A stretch of DNA of 64,000 nucleotides. It comes from Eumeta japonica (taxonomy: Eukaryota > Arthropoda > Insecta > Lepidoptera > Psychidae). Position 1 is the stretch's first letter. The number at the start of each line of letters is the position of its first letter. The notes under the pieces were generated by a model. It did no database searches. It was not told the DNA's origin and saw only the letters and a program-made list of their open reading frames with translations. Below are positions 12,060-25,289 of the stretch, piece by piece. A program made the translations under genes and the position numbers. The stretch lies in NCBI GenBank assembly GCA_005406025.1, contig BGZK01001615.1, positions 62,001 through 126,000 of the forward strand. The letters run 5' to 3'.

Positions 12060-12640
12060 ATTATGTTGTTTTTTTTTATTTTCTACGTAATGGATTCATA
12101 TTTAAATTATAAATACAAACTCGAAAAGAGAATCTCCTTTTTCGAAAAAAATTGCCACCCCTACTAGGGATGGCTAATCGCAACACACACTCGAAAAACA
12201 AATCGATTTTTGAGAAATCGATCTTTTGGACTTCGATTTTTCTGCGATTCTTTTCAAAAGATTGCAATTCGTATCGATTCAAAAATCGATCTTTATCCAA
12301 AAAAATCGTCATTTCCGTATTAAAATTTAATTTATTGTTAGAAACAAATTCTTCCACTAAATGTATCCATATTACGGTAAACAAAATACGCCTTGATAAT
12401 CTACTGTAGTATTGAATAGTAACCACACACGGCGTTATGTGGATGAAATTGGTATTGGTAATTTTGCTCATAATCTAGTTCTCGCCTCTACTGATAACTT
12501 GTTTCTTATTGTTTCCATTTTCTCCAATCATCCAACGGTTTGTTTCGAAATTAAAATAAATTGTGCTCATTTCGCTAGAAGTATATTAATAAAGTGGTGG
12601 GTATTGCATTTTTCTAAAAAACTGTTTTAAAGGCTTTAAA
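12060..12640. other. possible TE remnant with ATCGAT-rich core
   Basis: Around 12150-12180 is an imperfect palindrome, GCCACCCCTACTAGGGATGGC, like two hAT-type ends head to head. It is followed by a run of diverged AAATCGATTTTT units to about 12310. No second terminus was found, so the element is undefined. Confidence 0.3.
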
Positions 12641-15600
12641 AATATTCTTTCATAGCATTTCTTATGTCTGTCTACATAGGTATTAAATGAATAGCGATTG
12701 TTAATCGAATAATTGCAAACAAACAGACAGACAAAAATATAAGTTATTATATTCATTTTTTTTTATTAAATGAGGTAATTATATAGATTTTCAAAAATTT
12801 CGAAGAGTCATAAGAAATTGTTAAAAAATATGTTTTAATTTTATTTGTCTACATATTAATGAAGGTCATAAGCAAAACAAAACTTTGAATATGCATGTCG
12901 AGTAAAAGAAACGTAAACAAATTATCATATCCAGTTAAGAATAAAAATAAATAGAAATTTTAGTCTATAGGCATCATCATTGTTACGCATATGCATTGTG
13001 CAGACGAACAGCACCGCGTCATTTAACTCCGTAATAGATCATAATATTTATACTTAATCTCTACTATTAATTTTGAAAAGGTAGTAAAGTAATGGTAAAA
13101 TATAACCTAAAAATTAATCAAGCACTAGGGTGCTTGTTGTTGATGACATAAATGTTGATCAATGCCACCTGATTGCGAGTTGGATTTGGCAATGATACGT
13201 AACTAAGTCATATGCATGCCAATGACCTTTGGCGTCATATCACAGCGGCAATTCAACTCAGGTACAAGATTCGTGTTATCACCACCGGTATCATATCTAC
13301 ACTCAGCTTACACATTGAAAATACTTACTGGCACTAAATAAACTCATTCACGTTATATCTCGCAATTTTTCATAATTAAAATGCACATGCGCTTTCGCGT
13401 CGCGTAATGTTTACGCTGAATAAAGATAGGGGATTCGGAACAAAGTTAAGGGCGGGGAGAATAAAGGCAGCGCCACACACAGTTGAAAAAAACTATAAAA
13501 ATCGGTTCATTAATAATTAACAAAGTTATTTATTTTTCTGGTTATGTTTATTATTACACTCATCATGCTTGTAAATGTAATTAAAAGAAGGTATGCATAA
13601 AAAGGCGCATCACTGTTCATATACGTTCTATATCATTATATTTTTTACAAATCCAATTATATGGATAGCAATCCCAAGTAAATGCATGAAATTACACATT
13701 ATCCACTCTCTGTCGATGTTAGAACATTTAAAGGATCGAGTTAGATTTCAATAAATATTTTATAAAAGAAACAGGACAATAGGATTCTTGCCTACATTTC
13801 TCTGTAGCTCAATTCAGTCCGTGTGAATAGATTGAGCGGCCTTGCAAACGCTTACAATGTGAGCAGGCGGCGCAGTGTAAAGAATACAGTTTATCTTCTG
13901 TCACGTTTATATTTCCAGCAGCGTTTGATTCAACACGGAAAATACCCGAAGAAATCGGTATTTATTCGCACACCGAATAGAAACGAGTTCATGTTGGAAG
14001 TTATCGAAAAAAATAAAATTAACAACACTAAAACATTATTGATATATTTAAATTTTTCATAAACTACAAAAGTAAAACACTTTTTTTTGTAACAACTTTC
14101 ATATCTTATTTTAAATTATTGATACAATATTACGATATATTAAAATATTACAATATTGATATATTTTTTCAATATATCTTTGGCTAAGAATTTAAATTAA
14201 AAATTTTGTGTTCATTAAATATAGCAAGTAATAAGAAAAATCATCTTTTTTGAATTTCATTAAGTTTATATATAAAAGGTCATTTGTTTAGTCAATTAAG
14301 GTTTCCTAAGAAGTCTAACGAGCGATAATTATGAAGTTATAAGTGCATTTCTTTTGAATAGAAAAGTAACAGTTTTGATTTTGACTACACATTAATTAAA
14401 TGATGAATTTGAACTTTAAAAAAATTATATTGCTTGCTTTTAAGTGTGAAAGTGAAAAAAAATATATATGGAATTGGCTGTATGAACTGTACGACAGTGG
14501 ATATTTTAATCATGATGTTTGCTTACCGTGTGAACAAGTGTAAAAAAAGAATGGTTTGAATAAGGTTTATAATATTGGACAAAATGAACAATAGATACAA
14601 TAATTGATAGCTAATAATGAATATTTATGATAGCTAATAAGTTATCTAACAATGAATATTCGATGTAGCACTTATATTTTACTTACAATAGTCTGGAATA
14701 GACACGGTAATTTTTGTAACAGTAAGTTTCGGACACACCTGCGAAATGAGATGTCACGTCAAAAAAATTCTGCGAAACGTCTATACACTTCGATATACTT
14801 TATTTTTCTAGGTGATCACGCACTCATTCTAGATCAAAAACTATTCACAGTATCTTGGTTATTAACATTGTTTATCGGACTTGTTGGACGAGAAAAGCGA
14901 GCACTACACTATTCTACAATTTAAGCATTTTTGTGACAAACTTTATGAAAAAATTACAGCACCTCTAGACTTGTAATTCAGCATAGTTTATTTTTATTCA
15001 TGTTTGAATGTGTTATCTATTATTATAATATCATTTTTTATACGAGTTAAAAAAATAAAATTACAATAATTTGTATGAACAAAATTGTTATTATATTACT
15101 AACGCCATCTGTCAAAAATTACAGAACTAAAAATGCATGTATAGTGTTGATCAATTAAACTATTTTATTAACGCCATCTGTGAGAAACCTATAGAGTTAA
15201 TATCGGTGTGAATAGAGTTAAGGATAGTATTTATTTACAAAATTGATAGATATTTGTTGGTTACGTGAAGTTCAATGTATGAAAATAATAATTAATAAAA
15301 GTTATAGTAAAAATAAATAATAAAAATAAAAGTAATAATAATGAGTTTTAGTCATAAAATATTATTTAATTAAATCATTCATGAGATGTAATATTGATTA
15401 TAAACTAGTGAAATGTATGATTTTGTAGGGGCTCACGAGGTATTTCTACCTAATAGTAATTTACAATTTATAAAACAGGAATTTTAATAGATTTTTTTAC
15501 TCTGTGAAGCATTGACATAGGTTTCAAGAAATAATTCATATGGCTAATAATTTTCAGACATTTTTTTCATTTTATTGAGTCATTACATTCATGATATGAA

Positions 15601-15670
15601 TTTCTTTTTATTTTCTACACTATAACATATGCGATTTTTTTAATACTTCTTAATCTTTATTAAAAGTAGA
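12641..15670. other. giant intron, largely featureless
   Basis: AT-rich. Two direct copies of TAACGCCATCTGT occur at about 15100 and 15167. Patches at 13090-13330 and 13790-14000 have higher complexity and could be regulatory, without direct support. Confidence 0.35.
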
Positions 15671-15675
15671 TAAAA

Positions 15676-16330
15676 CATTCAAACATCTTCGTTTACATGC
15701 GCTTGCTCAGTTTCAAGAAAAACTATATGGGTGTAAATTTACAATTATTGACGAAATGAGTATGATTGGATATAGTCTCTTAAGGAAAATTTCTTTACAT
15801 TTACGTTTAGCTTTTCCTTCAAGGCAGGATGAACCGTTTGGTGGATTATTTGTTTATTTTTTTGAGATATTAATCAGTTGCCACGTGTAAATAATAGGTC
15901 ATTTTACAGTGATAAAACTAAAGGAAGTGAATTTCTTTTGGAAGGAAAATTATTATTTGAATTTAGTATACAAAAATATATTTTTTTAATCATCATTTCG
16001 ATAGAATGTATCTCAAAAAGTTTTAAGAAATGTACTTGACCGAATTACTAATGGAGAATGTATAGTAGAAGATTATGAAAAATTAATGACACGAAGTGTA
16101 CAAATGTTACCATTAAATGAACGTGTTTGTTTCATTGTTGAAACAAATTGTTACCATTAGATTATTTGCGACAAACAGAGATGTGAAAGACTTTAATCAT
16201 CAAAAGAAGAAAGAATTGCGTCAACCGGTTGCTTATTAGTAAGTAGCATCAACAAATCGCATATGTTAAAGTTTAGAAAACAAGAAGAAATTCGTTTGAA
16301 AAATTTTGTGGTTTCGTAAAATAAAAAAAA
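15676..16330 (+). pseudogene. old Helitron PIF1-type helicase fossil
   Basis: Seen in plus-strand frames: HLRLHALAQFQEKLYGCKFT then IIDEMSMIG (Walker-B-like, about 15750-15770), RLAFPSRQDEPFGGLF (about 15807-15850), then after a shift DINQLPRVNNRSFYS (degraded GDxxQLPPV motif, about 15865-15912), VLRNVLDRITNGECIVEDYE with KLMTR (about 16020-16095), and IRLFATNRDVKDFNHQK (about 16150-16205). Known: IIDEMSM, EPFGG and GDFxQLPPV follow in this order in the helicase domain of Helitron proteins. The P-loop is not visible and at least four frame changes or stops are present. It is much older than the Helitron at 60851. Confidence 0.85.
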
Positions 16331-16875
16331 CGTCTGAAAATTATTTGTCGTATGAATTATTTCCAGAAATCCGTGTCAATATTCCACACAGTAAAAAAAA
16401 TCTATTGAAATGCTTTTTTATAAATTATTATCAGTTAAAAAAATCTAGTGAGCCCTTACAAAGTCATGATTTTTGCTATTAGTTATCAAAATTAGAAACA
16501 TCAGGCGTAACTCCTATTTCCAATTTCGCAGAAACCAGCCGACTAGCTGTATACGCTTTAGGCTGTGGCGCACGTCGCCAACAGCGGCGCGACACGCGAC
16601 AACCCCGCGGGGCGAAACTCGCAAATTAAATTCACGACTTACATCCCTCGCTAATAACACCTCAGTCCTTTTATTATTTTATACCACGCACAAAATTACA
16701 AGGGCGGCGACTGGAACGAATACCGTAATAAAACATATTAATGTAGTTATTGTTTGGGAAAAATACTTGTATCGGTATACATTCATATTTAATACTTGTA
16801 TCGGTATATACGGAATTTAAAAAGTTCTCAATTGAAGTTTCAGTTCAGTTTTCTACTGCGTCAAATAAAAAAAAA
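16331..16875. other. intron, nothing recognised
   Basis: A short GC-rich patch at 16535-16625 (CGCACGTCGCCAACAGCGGCG) stands out, but no gene is supported. Confidence 0.35.
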
Positions 16876-17604
16876 ATGGTCAAGAGCATGTCAGACCGAG
16901 CTCATTGTAGGGTTTCGAAATCATTATTACAAAGAAATGCACTACAGATGAAAAAAGTATGTTGTTACACTTTTTCCATGTTTCCCGCACATAATAGTTA
17001 TAAGCACTTTAGTCGCCTACAACTAGAAAAATAAGAAGGTATGTTGACTATTATTTTAAAACTAGTGTAAATTAAAGTGCATCAGCAAAAGTGTGTCTCT
17101 TCATGACCCTTACGTTCTTTTGCTGAGAAGTGCAGTTTTTCGGCAATAACTCAAAAGCAGTATAACAATAACTCAAGTATTTCTTAATTTCTTATATTTT
17201 TCATACTTTTCGGACATATGGTTAAACAAATAAAGAGCGGGACACAATATCTGCCTCTCTCGAAGTGATTATTTCTAAAATTATTTATGTATTCAGAAAA
17301 ATTGTTTAAAAACGTTAAAATGTTTTTAAAAGAATTGTCAAAATAAATGCCATACGTTGATTTTTGCTGAAAAATTTTTTTTAGCTCCTATTACATATAT
17401 GGGAGTGCCCCCTTAGAAATATTTATTTATGTTATTAAACTACCAAATTTAGTAACTTATATAAGACACCGACACTATGAATTTCATCAATACAGGTCTT
17501 GTATTATAGTTTTTGAGTAAAATGTCTGTGACATACGGACGGACAGACATGACGAAACTATAAGTGTTCAGTTTTTGCCATTTTGGCTTGGAATCCTAAA
17601 AATC
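16876..17604 (+). repeat. interspersed repeat family R, copy 1
   Basis: Seen: the start resembles GCATGTCAGACCGAGCTC followed by TAGGGTTTCG. The middle has TTTCCATGTTTCCCGCACA and GGCAATAACTCAAAA. The end has GACGGACAGACATGACGAAA and TTTGGCTTGGAATCCTAAAA. The start motif (TAGGGTTCCG in other copies) and the end motif (CGGAACCCTA) are inverted copies of each other. Four other copies lie at 26783, 32306, 44452 and 57830. No conserved ORF, so a non-autonomous element. The short inverted ends suggest a DNA element, but no class is proven. Confidence 0.85.
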
Positions 17605-17974
17605 GAGCAAGGTGTGAGTTGGACTTTTTGAAGTCGTTAGTGAAGTCGAATTATTATACATGTATGTTAAATAATATTTAGAGTAATAATGGAATAGGAT
17701 TTTGTATTTTGTATATTATCCTAACTTAGAGGTACATCGTGTTACTCTCGTATTATTATGATAATTCAAAGATATCAGACACAGGTTAGTCTTCGAAAGG
17801 CAGTCACGTAGTAATCCTATTTCTTATCAGATTAGATTCTCGTTTATATATTTTCCTTAATATACGTCACAGTGTGTTCCCAATAGTTACACTACTAGAT
17901 TGAAAATATAGTAAATATCAAATTCAAGACAAATAGATCCAGTGAATCGGGTACCCTCATCGTATTATATCACA

Positions 17975-18745
17975 AATTGCTTCCGCTCACGGCTCCGCCC
18001 GCGTGGACATAGAATGAATTTCTTGAACTGGTATATCGACCGATCATGCTTTCAATTATGATACCGATAGCTATACCGCTCTCGATTTTGACCCCGATCC
18101 TGTGTCGATATCGATTTGTCTCATTCTGGATTTCGACATTGGTCCCGTTTTTTATTCTAAACCGGGTGTCGATTTAAGTAGATTCCGATTCTGATCTTGT
18201 TCCCGATCACCGTCTCGCTCTCAATTTCCATTTCAGCACTGCTTCTTATTCCGGTTCCGGTCACGTTTTTGATAGTAGTTTTATCTCGCATTCTATTTTG
18301 ACCTAGGTCCCGGTTTTCGATTCTCGATTCTGTTCCCTGTCCTAATTCCTTCGTTCGTTAGCCGTTATTATCCCGTTATTAACCAAACGTACGATTTGCA
18401 CGAAGCCGGGGAAAATACTAAATAAATTTTAAAACTATGATAATGTAACTTTCTATGAGCGAATAAATTTTCAGAATCGTTTCAGTAGTTCGATTTATTA
18501 GTAAAAATGATGGTTCTTTTTTTTCCAGAAACCTTCCCGTTCATGCGTACAACATATCGCCAGTTTCATTGTAATTGAATTAATAGTTTGGGTACGCAAA
18601 AAAAAAAAACCAAAAATACAGACTCATTAAAGATAGTCTATACCTATGAAAAATTTGATTACAATCCATTCAACCTTTTTAGAGATTAATTAGAATGAAG
18701 AAACAAACAGACTTTATCGACAGACACACAGAGAAAAAATTTAAG
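17975..18745 (+). repeat. Helitron-like non-autonomous repeat with CCGAT tracts
   Basis: Seen: it starts near CTCCGCCCGCGTGGACATAG. A run of diverged 5-6-nt units (ACCGAT, CCCGAT, TTCCGATT) follows at 18045-18330, then GCACGAAGCCGGGGAAAA at 18397-18414 and AATCGTTTCAGTAG. The end is near GACAGACACACAGAG. The same order recurs at 57120-57660. Assignment to Helitrons is inference from the GC-rich start and the (ACAG)n end familiar in moth genomes. Confidence 0.6.
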
Positions 18746-20319
18746 AATGATAAATATAAATTAGGTGCGTCATGAAAATTTATTTTTGAGAAGTATTTAT
18801 AAAAATATCGTATGTGCCATTTTGTTTCTCACTATAGACAGATAAATAAAAAATATCCTATTTCTTATTCCAAGAGGAATCTGCTTCTATTCAAAATTTG
18901 AATAAAATCTAATACGGAGATAAATTCATAAAAATAAAGAGACAAACTCTCTATAAAAATAATATAGGAATAATCTATATTTTGCCCAATTAAATGTTAT
19001 TATTGTATACCAATTGTCATTAAAATCGTATTAACCGTTATAAAGTTATAAAAAGAGATACAGACAGACCAAAAATTTAAATATAGTAGGATTGAAGTTA
19101 GTGAATTATAAAAGGATTAATTATTCAAAACTTTCACGAAAATACTGTACGTGCAGAGAACCGCCACAGGTTTATATGGTAGTATAGATAGATGTAATAA
19201 TTTTGTAGGAATTTTGGAAACTGTTTGGAAACGTTGGAATTTTGGTAACATTTGGAAACTGTGGATTCTTGAATAGTAATGTTATTTAGTCGCACTGCAT
19301 TACCGCAAACTTTATTTTTTATTAAACGGTTTTTTGGGTGTGCTGCGTGCGTGTGTGCATTGACGCGTGCGTGCTTGCTTGCGTGCGTGCGTTTGCAAAT
19401 TTCAATTACATGAGTTTTACTTTATAATTATAAATCATCACACGATTTTTTTGCGTTTAACAAAATTACTAATAATAGTTATATTTATGTTGCTTAGTCC
19501 ATTTCAGAGCGTATTTTAGTTTCTATTTAAATATAATTAATATTTAAGTGTTATTTGAGAAAAGCATACAGACACAATGGATTCAAGTGTTAAATTAAAG
19601 TTTTAAAAATCGAAAACAAAATATGTCCGTTAACCAAACAAAGGTTAATAAAATGCCAATAATTAAGTCTTGCATAATTAGGGCGCATTTAGTTGTAGGT
19701 TTTCCCTAGCAGCCCCATTAACGATTTTTTATTTATTTTTGTTATTGTCCTTATTTTAATATTATAAAAATAATTCGTAAAATCCACGATAAAAAAATCA
19801 TTGTATTTTTATGGTATACAAGATATTTCAGTGTTTTCCGCGCTCATATGGTTTAATACATTTTTCTCATTTGATGTGCTCCGTTTGCTGAGTGATAAAA
19901 GAAATATAAGATGCGCCATAAGCTGATAATATGAAAAGAGAATACACCACGTAAAAAGAAAAATCACGTGCAAGACCATGAAATATAAATACAGTGTTCA
20001 TATTTGAGACATAAACCTTTCTATAAATGTCGGTGAAAACAAATAGTAGTTTGAAATATACTATAAATCTTAACTTTATACTATTTAGTATTGAATATAA
20101 AATTGAACAATCTAATTTTATTTGGCAAACGCTATATATAAAAAAAAAACACCTAACTATACATTGTCACTAAAAAGTTAAGTTAAATGTATTAAACAGT
20201 CGGATTTTACGTTGATATATCTTTCACTGTTCAATTCATTTCGCAATTTTTTTCACGACCATATAATTTGCATATCAATAATCATATATATCATTTATCA
20301 TATAAAGATGCCTTGTAAA
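18746..20319. other. intron with TGCG microsatellite
   Basis: A (TGCG)n-type microsatellite lies at about 19340-19393 and a TTTGGAAAC-like triplicated motif at 19210-19260. The rest is AT-rich with no gene. Confidence 0.5.
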
Positions 20320-20725
20320 TTTGAGTAGTCAATAACGCTACGACATCTGCCTGTCGTAAAAGGCGATTAGAAGAGACTTCGGTGTGGAGCTCACAATAGA
20401 CATGCAACAGGCGTTAGCGAGACTCAACGAAGTAATAAAACAAGGCGGATGGCCGAAAGGCCGACGGCACTTAGGCCGGCTAGTTAGTTAGGATACATAC
20501 ACCAGTTTCAGCCAGACATAACATCGAAACCTACCTTCAGTCGTGGCAGTCTTTTATTCCTCTAGGTCAAGGAGAGGGAGAACGAGTTTATGCCACCTAT
20601 GTGTGTTGCGCGTATACTTATGCACCCTGATGTCTCCCGCGCATTTGACTGTTCGAATTCGGACTTTGAGATGATAAAGCCCCATGGTGATGGGATTAGA
20701 AAAGCGTCGAACTTATCGTTATGAC
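20320..20725 (+). repeat. probable LINE 3' UTR-type repeat
   Basis: Seen: ACATCTGCCTGTCGTAAAAG opens a complex, non-AT segment ending near AAGCCCCATGGTGATGGG. I recognise this wording as a frequent moth interspersed repeat, probably a non-LTR 3' region, but no coding block is visible. Confidence 0.45.
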
Positions 20726-21599
20726 CACAATCGGTCGTATAGATAATTAATATAACAGAATATTATATTAACTATTAATTATTTATATGACTACCATACT
20801 GTAACCATATATAATTACACAAATTACAATTATTAACGAAGGATAACAAAACATTCTGCCGTTCTTTAGTAGAGTGAAGAAAATCTATACGTGGTAATGA
20901 ATGATATAGAAATATTTGGTTTAAAATTAAAGTAAGGTATAGACAAACCTAGTTCGACATCCATAGAGACATCAGACAAAGACGTGTAATCACCATTACC
21001 CATTATGTACATGGTACATTCACGAACGGTTGCCCTAATAATTTGGAAAAATATGAACATCGACTAAATAGGTTAAAATTGTCAGTCAAATAATTCTAAC
21101 GATCAAGTAATCTTTGCACCGACGCCACACGAATTTGGCTCGACTGCGTAAAGATGTTAACAAAGATTAGCTATTTCCTAAGGAAAACATTAATAAAATT
21201 ATTTTATTGAAAATTGAAATATAAGCCAAAGTGGTAAGAACAAGCCAAAGTATAACTGTATGTATATTACAATAGAAAAAAGGACAACCGGATAAGTGAC
21301 ATAATTTATATGTTTGAGCTGTTTGTTTACAAGCAACGGTAACAGTATTAAGGAAATATTGAATGAAGAGTAAATGCAGGAATTACAGTAAATAGGATCC
21401 CGCGAGCTATTATAGATGGCTAAAATATTTCAAGGAAAGAGTTATCCTTAGCAGAGTTCAGTTTTCTACAGCTACGGTAGGTATAGTAAGGAAGTTTGAG
21501 TGTAACAGAATAAAGGCAAGAGTAAAACAACGCAGTGCAATGCAACTTCTACGAAGCACGGGAGGAGTTATGTTAGGTTTATTTTTCCTTATTGTTGAA
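20726..21599. other. intron, nothing recognised
   Basis: AT-rich with no supported gene; the minus-strand frame at 20866-21060 has no recognisable motif. Confidence 0.35.
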
Positions 21600-22050
21600 G
21601 TATTTCCTCCAACATTATTTTTTATTTCAGGTTGAAAGGTTTGAATAGGGTGTGAGAAGATTCAATGATAAAGACTTGTAAAGATATTGCTGTGAGAGAT
21701 AGATGTGATTTTAAATAATAAGTAGTAAGTCATTAAAGTGGAAAAAATACATTGAAACATTAACATTTCTAAAAAGTATATTTAAAATCAAATTCACGAT
21801 AGGAAGCTAGAAAACGAATGAACATGATAAAAAGGTGGGGTAGAAGAGCTTTAGAATAAATTATTCGGACAAAATCGACTGAAAATTGAAGAAGGGTTAT
21901 ATTTCACCATCCGAAGCCGACGAGCTAGCAAAAACAACTGATAAATGTCAGAGTAGCAATTAAATGTAAAGATCGTACCTAACGAAGAGCTTTGCCTATC
22001 TACCCCTTGGGAAATTAGACGTGATTCTATAGATGTATGTGAAAAAGTAT
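21600..22050 (+). pseudogene. LINE ORF2 C-terminal fragment (plus strand)
   Basis: Seen: DIAVRDRCDF (about 21685-21715), a decayed VVSH-SGKNTLKH block, RMNMIKRWGRRALENK, and near the end ALPIYPLGN followed by sequence like the CKDRT and DSIDVCM of LINE tails (about 21970-22045). The order matches the tail of the LINE at 1990-2370, so it is a second truncated, frameshifted non-LTR element in the opposite orientation. Confidence 0.65.
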
Positions 22051-22829
22051 TTATAACAGACCATTATGTGGTCTCAGACTTTTGTATTGTTTACGTCTTC
22101 TATAAAACTAATCTATCAATTCTGCTTTATGGTTTTGTAAATAGTTATTTTTTTTATTTTGAGGCTAATGTGGTAGGTGATTAGATTTAAGTTAAAAAGT
22201 TACTGGTCGATTTGCCCGAGGCAGAATCCAAATTGGTCAGATTGGAGATTCGAAGGCCACGCCTTGAGATTTGGCCAGTATCACTCTGTTCATTAAATTA
22301 TTTTGCCATAAGGGTAGTGTTTTAAAAAAATATACGCTTAAATTATTTTAAACTTTTATAAATATTAAAATTGAAAATATTATTTTGAGATGGTCCACTA
22401 TTCTAAGAACGTTTTATCCGAAATGAGATAATACACTTGAGTTCTATTTTTAGGGCCAAAGCAAATGAATTTCGTTGAAGTATAGTGTTATTTCTAAGCA
22501 ATTATCAACTGACTTTTAGCACTAACATAAATGTGTTCATAATTTTAATTTTATGAATTACCAAGTTAATCTTTATTTCACTAATTAGATACTAAGAAGT
22601 AACGATTAAAATCTGATACGAAAACGGTTTTAATAATTTTATTAGAAGTTTTTTGTTATTATTTTTAAGTATTCTAAGTAAACTTCTGTTCTAATCAAGC
22701 AATCGTCAGAAGAGTAATTTTTTAATTCAAGTACAAAAGTTTGAGAACCTTAAATTTGCAATTTTTTAGCAGGATAATATATTGATATTACATAGACAAA
22801 TATTCACATTTATCACCAACCATAATTTA
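22051..22829. other. intron, nothing recognised
   Basis: AT-rich; no motif seen on either strand. Confidence 0.35.
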
Positions 22830-22990
22830 CCTCCGTTTCCGCCCGTGCGGATAGGAAATCTCGATAGCGATTTTCATCTTCATTAAAACCTCGATCCTAA
22901 AACTGATCCTAACACTATTACCAATTTCAGTCCTAATGTTATTTACTGTTTAAACCCTTTTCTTTTCCCTTTGTTTTCTGGTAAGACATA
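22830..22990 (+). repeat. Helitron-like repeat fragment
   Basis: The start TTTCCGCCCGTGCGGATAGG is followed by spaced CCTAA and GATCCTA units, like the first part of the 17975 and 57120 copies. Confidence 0.45.
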
Positions 22991-23629
22991 TCAATTATCT
23001 ACAATAATAATGATCATACATTTGATCGAAAAATTAAAAAAAACATATATTCTTTATTTTTTCATATGATTCATAACGTAATTGATCTAAAATTATATGA
23101 TTTGCATTGGCGATTTATTAATACATATCAATTCGATGGTTCATTAAGAAGTAAATATTCTATTGTGTAAGGTGTTTCTTAGTGGAAATTTATAATAAGA
23201 CTCTGTTGCAACACGTGACATGCAGCACGCAATCCATCGCTGACACTCGAACCTGCTCTTCTGCTACAAATCGTCATTCCACGTATTAAATATTATTCGA
23301 AAAGAAAACGAAACTCCTTTTTTAAACCTTTTTCGTAATTGTTTATGTACGAATACTTTTTTTTTTGCATAATTTGCCATAGGTCATTTTTATTCGAATG
23401 CCTTACTTCTATATGTATTTTATATCGACAAATCGCTAATATTCTTCTTTTTCAGGACGATACGCGGTTATTTGTACTGTATTCTTAATCTTAATTTAAA
23501 TAATATCCCGAAACCCAGTACGTGTGTAATCTTCTAACCAAGATTAAATAATAACACTAATGCAATAACATAAAACGTTAGACAACTGCTGTAATAATAC
23601 CTGAGTAGATAATACATTTATGGTATAGA
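22991..23629. other. intron, nothing recognised
   Basis: AT-rich with T and A tracts; no gene. Confidence 0.35.
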
Positions 23630-23780
23630 ACTAGCGCGCAGGGCGGGCGGGTCGGCAAACACGAATTTAATCTCCTCGTATAGCTCAGGCGGCGGCGGCG
23701 CCCGCCCCGGCTCGGGTTCCGCCGGCGCTCGCGCACCGGACCGGGACGCGTAACGAACCCACCGACTGTAGTTGTACGCA
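23630..23780. promoter_or_regulatory. GC island 1 carrying shared 20-bp motif
   Basis: Seen: GC-rich (CGGCGGCGGCGCCCGCCCC) with GGCAAACACGAATTTAATCT at 23653-23672. The same 20-mer with one change recurs in GC island 2 at about 25724-25743, each followed by a CGGCGCC-rich block. No convincing exon: the minus-strand frame is open but low-complexity and lacks a donor. Possibly cis-regulatory; inference. Confidence 0.4.
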
Positions 23781-25289
23781 AAAGTATTACATCTTTGTGA
23801 ATAGCAGGCACCGTTAATACAATTAGACGGACGCGTATAGTGTGAGCGCCGGGATGTGAGCGTTTTATTGAATAGATCCTATTGTGGATAAAAAAAAATA
23901 TTTACGATGCTTGGTATATATCGTCGAGCTGTGCGCCGTTGTGAAAAATTCTAAAAACAACAAGTTATTATTTTATTTATTTACATGTAGCCATTTTATA
24001 TAACATGTATGGAATACTATTTATTATGTATTAAATATTATAGAGCAAGATTATAATAATCGTTTATATAATTTCTACTCGTTCCTTTGATAACTGAAAA
24101 GTTCGTCCATGGGACCTAATTTGAGACTATGTGTAGGTTGGTCAACAAATAAATAATACACAAACTAAAATTAAAATACAAAATTGGGGATTTTATACCC
24201 AAAGAATAATTTGTAAATTCTTTTAAATATGAAGTTTAATTTATAGTGAACGAAAACTAATGCCACGATAATCTTGGACAAGACAAAGCCATTGAAACAG
24301 ATTAGGAGATATGTTAATTAGCACTGGCGTTACTTTATAAAGTAATTCCAAACGTAGTCCCAAAGAAAGGAATTAATTGTGATAAATACGACCCATAGAC
24401 GATCTCATAAAAATCCATGCTCGATTTGACGAAAAAGCTCATTTTCATTTTCAAAAATTACATTTGAAATAGAAAAACATTTTCTAAATTACAAAAAATA
24501 TTATAATTATATGAAAGATTTGTTTTCAATACAATTGTACGGAACGACCGAAATCTAGACTTAAATATAATTTAAATACTATATACGGAACGGTCGGGAG
24601 CCACATAAATAGCCGATAAGAAAAAAACCGGTTCTCATTCCGCTTCCACACGTCGCTGACTACAACAGATTGGATTTCTTGTTACGAAATAGAATTCTTT
24701 AATTAATTAAATAAGTTCTGGATGTAAAAATTACAAATGGAACGTGTTTTTTGTAAGTGATGATATCGGGTTTCTTTAAAAACTGTCGATAGGTGGGGAT
24801 ACCGAGTCAAATAGTATAAAAATTGGATGAGCCCCGAATCCCGACCTTCCGATTTCTTGTTTCATGATTAAAAGCTGATCGAAACTCAGCTTTTCGATCA
24901 ACAGTAGTCAGATGCAAGTTTTTTTATTGAAACTCTGCGGACCGAAGATCCTGCTTGTCGGTTGCGAACTGGCGCAAAAGTGTATCAGGCACCGTAGAAC
25001 AATAACTATCTAATTATCTAGTTGTTCATAAAACAATTTTGAATATCAAACTGTCCATCCTGAGTCTTGAATATATTCAAAATAGAATGCCAAGTACAAA
25101 TTCCCACTCTGTTTTTTCTACATTCTGTTTGATAGATTGTAGAAGGCCAAGACAATGGAAATGACATTTCTATAAACAGTGACATCGTAACCATGGACGT
25201 AAACGATCATAACAAGCCATCTACAGTAAATACAATGTTAACTTATAAACATCACCAATTTTCATATTACCTTTTACGCAGAGTAGACT
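23781..25289. other. intron, nothing recognised
   Basis: AT-rich. A balanced patch at 24560-24680 has ACCGGTTCTC and CGCTTCCACACG but no frame. Confidence 0.35.
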
